From: DATBGS01 sp036557885
GTDB lineage: Bacteria > Chloroflexota > Ktedonobacteria > Ktedonobacterales > DATBGS01
NCBI GenBank assembly: GCA_036557885.1
Contig: DATBGS010000160.1
Location: 1-19,372, forward strand
Direction: 5' to 3'
Length of the DNA stretch: 19,372 nt
Shown one piece after another: positions 5,892-13,005 of this stretch. Positions within the stretch are counted from its first letter, which is position 1, and the number at the start of each line of letters is the position of its first letter. The notes beneath the pieces are model-generated. The model ran no database searches and had not been told where the DNA came from. It saw only the letters and a program-made list of their open reading frames with translations. The translations under genes were made by a program, and so were the position numbers.

Positions 5892-8159
5892 TCAGCCGCC
5901 CCCAATCTGGTACGTAAAGAAGGCCACGTAGCCATCCAGCCCAGGCCGGGCCGCGTATTTTCCGGCTGGTAGCGCGCCGGGTGTATTCAGCAACTGCTGA
6001 AACTCATCCTGCTTACTCAGGGTAATCAGCACCACCACCGGCCCGCTGCGGCCATTCAGCACCGAGCGCAACTGGCTCGCGCTGCCCACGCGCTGCCCAC
6101 GCACCTGCGGCGCCAGAAATTGCAGCGTGTAATAGTTCCAGAGCACGTTGTTGTCGCTGAGGAGCACCACCTGTGTCCCGGCAGGCACCTCTGCCAGATA
6201 GCGCCCCAGGTAGGTATATTGCGCGCGCCAGCCCTCGTTGGCGATCTGGCGCGAATAGTCCACGAAATACCAGCGGGCGCTTTGCCCGGCGCTGTACCCA
6301 ATGACCACCAGCGCCAGCACTGTGCCCAGCGCCAGCGCCCGAAAGCGACGCCCAGGGACCGCCGGAACCAGCGACCATTCCAGCCCGCGCCAGGCACGCT
6401 GCACCAGGAGCAGCAGCTTTTCCAGCGCCAGCGCCGCCAGCAGACACAGCGCCGGAACCATGACAAACAAACGCGGCCACCAGGGTTGATCAATCGTCAG
6501 CACGCCGCCAACGATCACCGTACTCGTCACCCAGACCACCAACAGCAGATGCAGCGGGCGCCGCAGGTGCAGCAGCGCGTAGAAAAAGCCAATCGTGCCC
6601 AGCGCGGCAACCATCGCGTCAAACAGCGGATACTGCGGCCCATATTGCAGGCTCTGGTCGGGCAAGCCCCCCAGGTACAGCGGCACCGCCGCAAGCTGGT
6701 GCATCAGCACCCGCCAGAAATCCGCCGTGCCAAACTGACTGATCAAATGATCGTGGGTAATCGGTGACTGGTTCAGAATCAGCACCTCGGCGGAATGCGC
6801 CTCAAGCGGAGCCGGATTCTTCCAGAAGAACACCCCCAGCGGCCCAAACGACACCACAAAGCTACAGACCAGCCAGCCCAGCATGCTCAGCCGCCCGCGC
6901 AGCGCCTCCCGATTCAGCAGCGCCAGCCCCAGCACAAAGAGCGGCACGATCAGCAGCACAATGCGCGCGCTGAAATAGACCTGGATGGACAGGCTCAGGC
7001 CCACGCCCGCCAGCACCGCCGCCAGCGCGCTCCTCGTGCGCAGCGAGCGCGCCAGCATCCAGAGTGTCAGCAGCACGACAAAGGGCGCGTGAATATAATG
7101 AATCCCCATGCGGCTAAACTGGATGGAGATATGCGCCACCGTGAAAAGCGCCGCCGCCACAAACGCTACGCGCCGCCCCACAAACTCGCGGGCCAGCGCG
7201 TAAAGCAGCACCACGCACAGCAGGCCAATAATCACCGAGGAGAGGCGCAGCCCAAACAGGTCCGCGCCCGCCACGCGCATCACCAACGCGGGCAGCCCAT
7301 AGCCCGCCACCGGCAGGCCATACCACCCCACCGACAGCAGCGAGGGCACGCCGCCATGCAGCCAGCGCAACGCCTCCAGCCCACAGGCTGCCTCATCCCC
7401 ATGCACCACATAGGGCTGATCAATTAACCCCGGCAGACGCAGTTCCAACCCAACCACCAGCAAGCCCGCGACCAGCAACATCTCGGCCAGCGCCCAGGTC
7501 AGGTGCCGCGTGTTGGCAAGCAGCGCCCGCCACCAAGTGAACGGCCAGGAAAGCACTCCGGCAGCCAGCGCCAGCACGATGACGCTGGCAACCCACCACC
7601 ACTGCGCCATTGGGCGGCCATCTGGCGGCCAGGCGGCAACATCCGCAATCAGCGAGATAATCAGCGCAATCGTGGTCAGCCAGGCGCAGAACCAGACACG
7701 CGGCGGGGCCAGTGGCGCCCGTCGCAGGGCACCCTTCAGGCGCGCGGGCAGCGCGGGCGCCGCTTGCGCCCAGCCACGCCAGAGGGGAGGAGCGCTGGTG
7801 ACTGACTTTTCCTGGGAGGGAGCTATTCCGGCGGAGCGGATGGACCGCACCCGCGCCCGCAGATTGCCCCAACTGAGCGCCACCGCCACTGCAATACACG
7901 CCAGCAGCGCCAGCGCCGTCTGCTCAGGCGGCACGCGCACCGCCGCCACGCCCAAGCCAGACACCGCGTAGGTGCCCAGAACGGCCTGCATCGCAACGGC
8001 CCCGCCGAACAACACCAGCACCAGCAGCAAAAACGCCACGCGCCGCGCTGGGCTGTAAAAGCGGCTCTGATCTTCTGGCGGCCAGGCGCGCAGCGGGACA
8101 GCATCGCGGGCTATAGGAAGGCTTGCCGTCTCAGGGTTCTCCTCATTCACAACGCCCAT
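5892..8159 (-). CDS. GT-C family (ArnT/PMT-like, GT39/GT83) membrane glycosyltransferase
   Basis: This 755-residue polytopic membrane protein is probably a polyprenyl-phosphate-sugar-dependent glycosyltransferase acting outside the membrane. The family's acidic pair in the first outer loop is visible as HGDEA (Asp255-Glu256). The loop is followed by 'YGLPVAGYGLP' and a string of helices containing 'RLSSVIIGLLCVVLLY' and 'VAALFTVAHISIQFSRMG', typical of the GT39 / 4-amino-4-deoxy-L-arabinose transferase group. A soluble C-terminal part of about 110 residues follows the last helix. About 240 residues with some five predicted helices (near 41-62, 80-97, 154-175, 187-207, 221-240) precede the catalytic loop, whereas the usual arrangement has one. 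AAAGGA precedes the ATG. Donor and acceptor are unknown; S-layer or cell-wall glycosylation would fit. Confidence 0.88.
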   Translation of the reverse strand: MGVVNEENPETASLPIARDAVPLRAWPPEDQSRFYSPARRVAFLLLVLVLFGGAVAMQAVLGTYAVSGLGVAAVRVPPEQTALALLACIAVAVALSWGNLRARVRSIRSAGIAPSQEKSVTSAPPLWRGWAQAAPALPARLKGALRRAPLAPPRVWFCAWLTTIALIISLIADVAAWPPDGRPMAQWWWVASVIVLALAAGVLSWPFTWWRALLANTRHLTWALAEMLLVAGLLVVGLELRLPGLIDQPYVVHGDEAACGLEALRWLHGGVPSLLSVGWYGLPVAGYGLPALVMRVAGADLFGLRLSSVIIGLLCVVLLYALAREFVGRRVAFVAAALFTVAHISIQFSRMGIHYIHAPFVVLLTLWMLARSLRTRSALAAVLAGVGLSLSIQVYFSARIVLLIVPLFVLGLALLNREALRGRLSMLGWLVCSFVVSFGPLGVFFWKNPAPLEAHSAEVLILNQSPITHDHLISQFGTADFWRVLMHQLAAVPLYLGGLPDQSLQYGPQYPLFDAMVAALGTIGFFYALLHLRRPLHLLLVVWVTSTVIVGGVLTIDQPWWPRLFVMVPALCLLAALALEKLLLLVQRAWRGLEWSLVPAVPGRRFRALALGTVLALVVIGYSAGQSARWYFVDYSRQIANEGWRAQYTYLGRYLAEVPAGTQVVLLSDNNVLWNYYTLQFLAPQVRGQRVGSASQLRSVLNGRSGPVVVLITLSKQDEFQQLLNTPGALPAGKYAARPGLDGYVAFFTYQIGGG

Positions 8160-8206
8160 ATGCCTGTCCTTTCTTGCCGCTTCTCCCTGGCTTCATCTTG
8201 GAAGAA

Positions 8207-8215
8207 AGGATAGCA
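8207..8215 (-). promoter_or_regulatory. Possible extended -10 (TGCTATCCT) of the glycosyltransferase gene
   Basis: The minus strand carries TGCTATCCT about 47 nt upstream of the ATG, without a convincing -35. It resembles two better extended -10 sites in this window, TGCTATAAT and TGCTATAGT. Support is weak. Confidence 0.25.
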
Positions 8216-8372
8216 CACCCGCGTGGGGCCGTCTAGCACAGCACCTGCCAAGCCTTTTGGGACTTTTTTGCTGTGTGAGCAAGTTCACTCCCAAACGGGA
8301 ACCCCCTGGGAACGCGGGCGTCTTTCTGGGCAGAGACCTCTTGTGTTTGCAATCAGAAAGGAAGCTCTACTC

Positions 8373-9131
8373 ATGCAGTCTCTTGTTTCGCGGATCGTTC
8401 ACCCGCGTTTTCTCATCCCTGGCGTGTTTCTTGTATTCCTGGTGCTCACGGCGGGCTGTGGCAGTCCGCAAGTGCCGGGGCAGCAAGGGTCATCGTGCGG
8501 CGACCTATCTCTCGTAAAAAATGGCAGAAACACTGTGTACCTAGTAAACGATGCAGGCCAACGTCCTAAAGCGATTGAGCAGTGTTTCGTGAAGGCGTTT
8601 CAGCAGTGCAAATCGCTCTCGCTCACTCTCAACGTGGTGGAAGGTGTAGAAACCAGCACCAGCACCACCTACACCGTTCAGCCACAAGGCGCGGGTTGCC
8701 AGATTAGCGCTTCTTCTCAGCTCGTGGGCACTGGTTCCTCAAATAACCCACCCGCCACCACAGACACATGCCAGGGACTGACGCAAACCAAAGACGCGCT
8801 GGTCCTGACAGGCTGCGGAGGGGATGAGGTGACAATTCCACGCAAAGAGTTTTGCGGCGGCACGTATGCCAAATCAACGCCCGGCGGGAATACGCCAGCA
8901 GAAAACTGCTTCGCGCAGGACTACCAGGAATGTTATCCGGGTGTGCTCACCTACTCGCTCGGCGGAGGCGTGGTGTATCAGTTTGAGGAGACTTCTTCCT
9001 GCACGCTGACGGGGGCAGTGAACGGGGAGCCAGAGGCTCCCTGCGCCAGCCTCACTCAGCAAGCCGATGGGCTGCACATCACGGGCTGTGGAACTTTAGA
9101 AGATACGCTGATCCCTGCCAACCCGCGATAG
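8373..9131 (+). CDS. Lipoprotein with two copies of a cysteine-rich domain
   Basis: The protein is 252 residues from the ATG at 8373, which has AGAAAGGAAG in front and gives a normal signal peptide. A longer in-frame opening from 8223 would put 50 unlikely residues ahead of the signal. The lipobox is LTAGC with Cys29 as the lipidated residue, so it is a membrane-anchored exported protein. The mature part holds two related units. Unit 1 has SCGDL, EQCFVKAFQQC and CQGLTQTKDALVLTGCGGDEVTIP-type blocks. Unit 2 has FCGGT, ENCFAQDYQEC and CASLTQQADGLHITGCGTLEDT-type blocks. The conserved Cys positions imply disulphides. No named family is recognised, and binding or adhesion is only a guess. It is monocistronic, and I see no clear promoter in the 213 bp upstream. 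Confidence 0.85.
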   Translation: MQSLVSRIVHPRFLIPGVFLVFLVLTAGCGSPQVPGQQGSSCGDLSLVKNGRNTVYLVNDAGQRPKAIEQCFVKAFQQCKSLSLTLNVVEGVETSTSTTYTVQPQGAGCQISASSQLVGTGSSNNPPATTDTCQGLTQTKDALVLTGCGGDEVTIPRKEFCGGTYAKSTPGGNTPAENCFAQDYQECYPGVLTYSLGGGVVYQFEETSSCTLTGAVNGEPEAPCASLTQQADGLHITGCGTLEDTLIPANPR

Positions 9132-9346
9132 CTGGCGGTTAAAACCCCTCAAAGCAGGGGCACCGCCGCGCCTAAGGGCCTGCGGCCACCCTAAGACAGA
9201 AGGGCACCCCTCAAAGCAGGGGCACGGCGGCGAAACCCGCCTGCGCGGGTTAAGACGAAGGCTGGCGTCCCTGGGGTGGGGAGTCCCTGAAGAGGGACTT
9301 GGTGGCGTCCGCAGACGCCCTTAGGCGCGGCTTTTAACCGCCAGCT
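9130..9346. repeat. 217-bp imperfect palindromic element between convergent genes
   Basis: A perfect 15-bp terminal inverted repeat (9130-9144 and 9332-9346; AGCTGGCGGTTAAAA) encloses a second 14-bp perfect pair (9166-9179 and 9317-9330) and a third imperfect pair (about 9180-9190 and 9301-9315). Inside are smaller hairpins: CCCCT-N6-AGGGG (9145-9160, again at 9207-9222), AACCCGC-N4-GCGGGTT (9234-9251) and AGTCCCT-GAAG-AGGGACT (9282-9299). No ORF is present and no target duplication is seen. The stop codon of the lipoprotein gene overlaps the left end. It may act as a two-way terminator and looks like a MITE- or REP-type element. Confidence 0.75.
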
Positions 9347-9373
9347 CTCATGGCCTACATAACTGCTGAAACT

Positions 9374-10369
9374 TCATGAACCGCCGGTCCCCCGGCGTTC
9401 GTGGTATGGCTCGCCTTGCGCGTTCACCCGCAGAAATGGCGGGGCGACCTCGCGCGAGGTGAGCACGCCATAGCGTGATGGCTTCCTGAAGGCGTTGCCC
9501 CAGGCTTCGCGCTGGCGATAGTCGCGCAGCGCTTCCAGATCAAACGGCGCGAGATATACGCCTTCCTGCTCCCCCGCTTCAACAATGAGCGTATCGCGCG
9601 TCTGCTCATTGATGCCAAAGCCGATAGGGTCGTAGGCCACCGAATGCCCGTTGTCCTGGGGCGCGGCGTAGTTGGTCAGCGCCACACCCACCATGTTTTC
9701 CAGGGCGCGCACCCGAAACTGTCTCAGCCGGTTAGCCTCCATCGTGCAGGCGTTGGGCGTGATGATAATCTCCGCCCCTTTGAGCATCAGCACTCTGGCG
9801 CTTTCGGGAAACTCGCGGTCATAGCAGATCATCGCGCCAATCTGCACCGGCCCCTGTGCCGTGTCCAGCACACACACGTAAAAATCATCGCCAGAGGTCA
9901 GCAAGCCCTCCGGCTCGTCAAAATCGCAGGTATGTACCTTGGCATAGGTCAGCGCGATCTCGCCATGCCGATCAATCAGCGACACCGTGTTGCGCGGCGC
10001 CCCCGGCCAGCGCTCCAGATAGGTCAGCGCAATCGCCATGTCCAGTTCTTTTGCCAGCGCCCGAAAATGCAGCACGAACGGATCATCGCGCCCGATGGCC
10101 CGCGCCATCCAGCGCTCGCGTGCCGCCTCGTCGGAGAGCGCGAGCGTTTCCCCCGGCTGCCAGCGTTCCGGCGCCCGCCAGATGTCGCCAGTGCTCTCGC
10201 GCCTTGGATAGCAGGACGTATAGCCCACATTCCACATCTCAGGAAAGAGCGCCAGATCAGCGCCCATCTCGCGGGCGCGGCGGCAAAACGCCTCGCCTTT
10301 GGCAAGGTTGGCCTGCTGGTCATCGGCGCAGGCCGTCATCTGGAGCAGGGCTATGGTGAAGCGGAGCAT
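9374..10369 (-). CDS. Carbon-nitrogen hydrolase (nitrilase superfamily amidase)
   Basis: This 331-residue protein is a nitrilase-superfamily hydrolase that cleaves an amide, carbamoyl or nitrile C-N bond. The Glu-Lys-Cys triad is in place: Glu44 (LFPEMWNVGY), Lys144 (YAKVHTCDF) and Cys182 (MICYDREFPE). The usual supporting Glu is near 119 (YLER). The subfamily is not certain; the length and 'HTCDFDEPE' resemble the N-carbamoyl-amino-acid amidohydrolase and plant-type amidase groups. The ATG lies 19 nt inside the end of the signal peptidase gene, in another frame, with AAGGAT upstream, so the two are probably translationally coupled. It is the last gene of the minus-strand run and ends at the palindromic element. 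Confidence 0.9.
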   Translation of the reverse strand: MLRFTIALLQMTACADDQQANLAKGEAFCRRAREMGADLALFPEMWNVGYTSCYPRRESTGDIWRAPERWQPGETLALSDEAARERWMARAIGRDDPFVLHFRALAKELDMAIALTYLERWPGAPRNTVSLIDRHGEIALTYAKVHTCDFDEPEGLLTSGDDFYVCVLDTAQGPVQIGAMICYDREFPESARVLMLKGAEIIITPNACTMEANRLRQFRVRALENMVGVALTNYAAPQDNGHSVAYDPIGFGINEQTRDTLIVEAGEQEGVYLAPFDLEALRDYRQREAWGNAFRKPSRYGVLTSREVAPPFLRVNAQGEPYHERRGTGGS

Positions 10370-11076
10370 GCTGGTATCCTTGAGTTAGAATGCACAGCGG
10401 CAAAGACACTTTGCGCGCTGGGGACTGTATGGAAGGAGCCAATCGGCCAGTAGACCAGCGATGCCTTGCCCACAATGTTATTGCGCGGCACCAATCCCCA
10501 GGCGCGCGAGTCCGAGCTATCGCCGCGATTATCGCCCAGCACAAAATAGTGATCGGCGCACACAATCAGATCGGTGGGCGGGTAAGGGTTGGCAAGATTG
10601 TTGATATACGTCTCTGGAAGCTGCACGCCGTTCACGCTGACCGTGCCATCCTGCGTTACCTGCACATGGTCGCCGGGCACCCCGATTACCCGCTTGATAT
10701 AATCCTGCGTCGGGTCCAGGGGATAGGCAAAGACGATCACATCGCCGCGTTCGGGCGGGTGAAAGAGATACGCCGCCTTATCCACCAGAATATATTCCTG
10801 ATCTTGAAAGGTGGGGACCATGCTGTGCCCATCCACGCGATAGTTCTGGACGGCAAAGCGGAACGCCATAAACATCAGGATGGTCAGCGTGACCGTCTCT
10901 AGCACTTCACGCAGCAGCCGCAGGCGTTTGGGTTCGTTGGGGTCGCGCCGCTGATAGCGCTTTCTGGGGGCTGCGCCTGGTCGGGCGCGCTGTGACGCAT
11001 TACGCTCTGCTGGTTGCTTTTTGGGCAGCGGCGGCCCGGACGCAAACTCCAGACGATCTGCGCGCTCTTTGCTCAT
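10351..11076 (-). CDS. lepB: Signal peptidase I
   Basis: This 241-residue enzyme is a type I leader peptidase of the S26 family, which removes signal peptides on the outer face of the membrane. A basic, proline-rich cytoplasmic N-terminus (1-52) leads to one membrane helix (about 55-76). The catalytic Ser85 is in GHSMVPT and Lys128 in YIKRVIGVPGD, with box E GDNRGDSSDSR near 197-207. All conserved boxes are present and the length is normal. The C-terminus (after 'VYWPIGS') runs about 30 residues and overlaps the nitrilase start. The gene has its own extended -10 promoter, so it may be expressed apart from the redox genes upstream. Confidence 0.96.
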   Translation of the reverse strand: MSKERADRLEFASGPPLPKKQPAERNASQRARPGAAPRKRYQRRDPNEPKRLRLLREVLETVTLTILMFMAFRFAVQNYRVDGHSMVPTFQDQEYILVDKAAYLFHPPERGDVIVFAYPLDPTQDYIKRVIGVPGDHVQVTQDGTVSVNGVQLPETYINNLANPYPPTDLIVCADHYFVLGDNRGDSSDSRAWGLVPRNNIVGKASLVYWPIGSFHTVPSAQSVFAAVHSNSRIPACSASP

Positions 11077-11132
11077 GCCGGCCTTTTTCCTCCCAGCCTT
11101 CCGTTACCAGAGAAGGGCCAGAGCGTGATTAA

Positions 11133-11151
11133 GGACGCTCAGCGAGCGTCC
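11133..11151 (-). promoter_or_regulatory. Hairpin in the lepB 5' leader
   Basis: GGACGCTC (11133-11140) and GAGCGTCC (11144-11151) form a perfect 8-bp stem with a 3-nt loop. It lies between the lepB promoter and its ATG, so it would be in the untranslated leader. On the transcribed strand it is followed by only TTAAT, so it could attenuate but is not a good terminator. Confidence 0.4.
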
Positions 11152-11170
11152 CAAAGGAATCATCAAGGAC

Positions 11171-11194
11171 ATTATAGCATGGGAAGCATCCCAT
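11171..11194 (-). promoter_or_regulatory. Extended -10 promoter of lepB with overlapping dyad
   Basis: The minus strand reads TGCTATAAT: a perfect -10 (11171-11176) with a TG extension. No good -35 is present at 17 bp, which is normal for extended -10 promoters. An inverted repeat ATGGGA-N4-TCCCAT (11179-11194) lies immediately upstream and overlaps the TG. It is either an operator or the hairpin at the end of the preceding gene, whose stop is at 11206. Confidence 0.55.
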
Positions 11195-11205
11195 CATTCG
11201 CACCC

Positions 11206-11874
11206 CTACCGGCGAAAGCTGGCGTGAATGCCCTCCGCCTCTTCTTCCACCTCTTCCCACGCTTCCTCGGCCTGCTCTGGCTTGGGTCTGGTCAGGTAGC
11301 GCATCAGCGCCACAAAGCCCACCATGCACGACGCGCCCACATAGACAGCCCGCATCCAGGGTTCGCCCGCGTCGCTGCCAGCCAGCCAGCCGTGCAGCGT
11401 CACCAGCACAAACGTCGCAAAGCTCACATAATGGATACCGCGCCAGTAGCGATAGGGGATGAAGCGCCGAATCCAGGTGCTTGCCAGAATCACCACCGTC
11501 GAATAAAACGCCAGCACGCCCAGGTCAACGGCAAAGGGGCGATAGGGCTGACTGCCCACCAGGAGGAAGTTTCCCAAGGTAAAGGGAATGAAGGTGTGAA
11601 AATAGAGGGTGATCATATGCAGCAGCATCAGCACGCCAAAGAGCGTGGCGAGCGTCTGGTGCAGTTCATCCGACACCCAGGAGAGATGCCCGCCGGTATT
11701 GCGTGCCACGCCGCGCAGCATCCCCAGCACCACCGAAAAGGTCAGCGCCACATACGCAGCCACCGAGACGGCCCGCGTCAGATACCACAACGTCACGGAA
11801 TCGGCCAGGACCATACCCGGCAGCAGATGCGCGATCTGCGGCGCGGCGCTGGCAGATGTCAGTCCAAAATCCAT
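11206..11874 (-). CDS. Ferric-reductase-like transmembrane haem protein
   Basis: This 222-residue integral membrane protein has about five helices (near 26-52, 70-92, 116-133, 145-163, 173-191). It fits the ferric-reductase-like transmembrane family (FRE/NOX/MsrQ type). Histidines are spaced as two bis-His haem b sites across the membrane: His72 and His86 in one helix (13 residues between), His148 and His161 in another (12 between). It lacks the FAD/NAD domain of full-length ferric reductases; the oxidoreductase two genes upstream could supply that part. A charged Glu-rich tail (200-215) is probably cytoplasmic. The ATG overlaps the end of apbE by 16 nt and has GGAGGAGG 6 nt upstream, indicating coupled translation. 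Confidence 0.87.
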   Translation of the reverse strand: MDFGLTSASAAPQIAHLLPGMVLADSVTLWYLTRAVSVAAYVALTFSVVLGMLRGVARNTGGHLSWVSDELHQTLATLFGVLMLLHMITLYFHTFIPFTLGNFLLVGSQPYRPFAVDLGVLAFYSTVVILASTWIRRFIPYRYWRGIHYVSFATFVLVTLHGWLAGSDAGEPWMRAVYVGASCMVGFVALMRYLTRPKPEQAEEAWEEVEEEAEGIHASFRR

Positions 11875-12980
11875 AGCCTGCCTCCTCCGGCCATGTGCTC
11901 AAGGTACTCTTCCAGATGTGCGGAAACAACCACCTCTCCATTGCCCAGAACCAGCAGCAGCGCCACGCCTTCATCAGCCAACAACCCCTGGCTCAACTGC
12001 CCTTTCTTCAGCGGGCGCCGTCGCCAGCCGTCTCCCACCGCCTCCAGCGCAGCGGGGTAGCCGCGCAGCAGCGCGGCTTTGGCCGCGATCTCAGCCTGCG
12101 CCCCGGTGCGGGCCAGCGCCGTCGCCGTCGCAATGAGACGCGCCGGGTCTTCGGTAATCGCGGGCGCCTCATCGTCCTGGTGAATCCATATCTTCATCGG
12201 GCGGCCTGTGCGCGGGTCCAACAAATGATGCCGGAGTTCCTGCCCAGTATACCACCAGCGTCTGGTGGCGCCAGAGGTTGCCAGCCCTCCCTGCCCAAAA
12301 GTAATCACCATCCGGTCCTGTGTTGAGCCAGGAATATGATCCAGCAGGGGATTGCGAATGCCTACCGCCCAGAGTTCTCCCGGCTCCTTCTCGCCGCGCA
12401 GATGCAGGTCGCCACCAACGTTGACAATCACATTGCGGAAGCGGCGCAGCACGCGCGCAATGGCGACATCAGCGGCCCAGCCTTTGGCAATGCCCCCCAG
12501 GTCCAGCTTTGCGCCCTCTGGCAGGAAAATGCGTCGCCCTTTCTGAGCGAGTTGAATGCCGCGCCAGCCACCTGTAGAGGCAGCGGGGAGCGGTGCTGAC
12601 TGGCTCTCCCTGGCGCGGCGCTCCAGCAAATCAAAATCACGATCATAGCCGGTGGCTTCCATCTGCTCAGCCAATGTCGGGTCAAATAAGCCATCGCTCG
12701 CTTTTGCCCCGGCAATGGCGGCCTCGACTGCTGTAAAAAGCAGCGTTGAAACAGGCACCCAACGCCCGGCAGCGGCATTGAGCTGGCACAGTTCACTCTG
12801 CGGATCAAAACGAGTCAATGTTCGGTCCACCTCGCGCAGCCAGTCCAGACAGCGCGCAATAGCCTGCTGCGCCTTCTCCTCATCGGACGGCGCAACAGAC
12901 AGGTGCACGCTCACATCCGTACCCATCATACGCGCGAACTGTTCAACCAGAAGCGCCTCTTGCTGCTCGTTTGTACTCAC
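11859..12980 (-). CDS. apbE: FAD:protein FMN transferase
   Basis: This 373-residue ApbE-family enzyme transfers FMN from FAD to a Thr or Ser of a target flavoprotein, using Mg2+. Visible motifs are DLGGIAKGWAAD (160-171), NVGGDL (187-192), GLATSGATRRWW (232-243) and HHLLDPRTGRP (251-261). No lipobox or signal is evident, so it is probably cytoplasmic, unlike many ApbE lipoproteins. It carries about 55 extra residues after the catalytic domain ('PLKKGQLSQGLLADEGVALLLVLGNGEVVV'). The start is GTG at 12978-12980 with only a weak GGCGGGA in front. The region just upstream, in another frame, ends with a TGA overlapping this GTG. The usual FMN acceptor domain (D-x-x-S/T-G-A-S/T) is not found in neighbouring proteins. 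Confidence 0.93.
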   Translation of the reverse strand: MSTNEQQEALLVEQFARMMGTDVSVHLSVAPSDEEKAQQAIARCLDWLREVDRTLTRFDPQSELCQLNAAAGRWVPVSTLLFTAVEAAIAGAKASDGLFDPTLAEQMEATGYDRDFDLLERRARESQSAPLPAASTGGWRGIQLAQKGRRIFLPEGAKLDLGGIAKGWAADVAIARVLRRFRNVIVNVGGDLHLRGEKEPGELWAVGIRNPLLDHIPGSTQDRMVITFGQGGLATSGATRRWWYTGQELRHHLLDPRTGRPMKIWIHQDDEAPAITEDPARLIATATALARTGAQAEIAAKAALLRGYPAALEAVGDGWRRRPLKKGQLSQGLLADEGVALLLVLGNGEVVVSAHLEEYLEHMAGGGRLWILD

Positions 12981-13005
12981 TGGTGTCCCGCCTTATCCAG
13001 GCGCT

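Noticed and set aside
6120..7427. + strand open frames opposite the glycosyltransferase
   Set aside because: They are Gln/Arg/His-rich antisense shadows of a clear polytopic membrane protein.
8223..8372. Longer N-terminus for the lipoprotein
   Set aside because: It would place about 50 residues before a typical signal peptide and lipobox; the ATG at 8373 has a fitting ribosome site.
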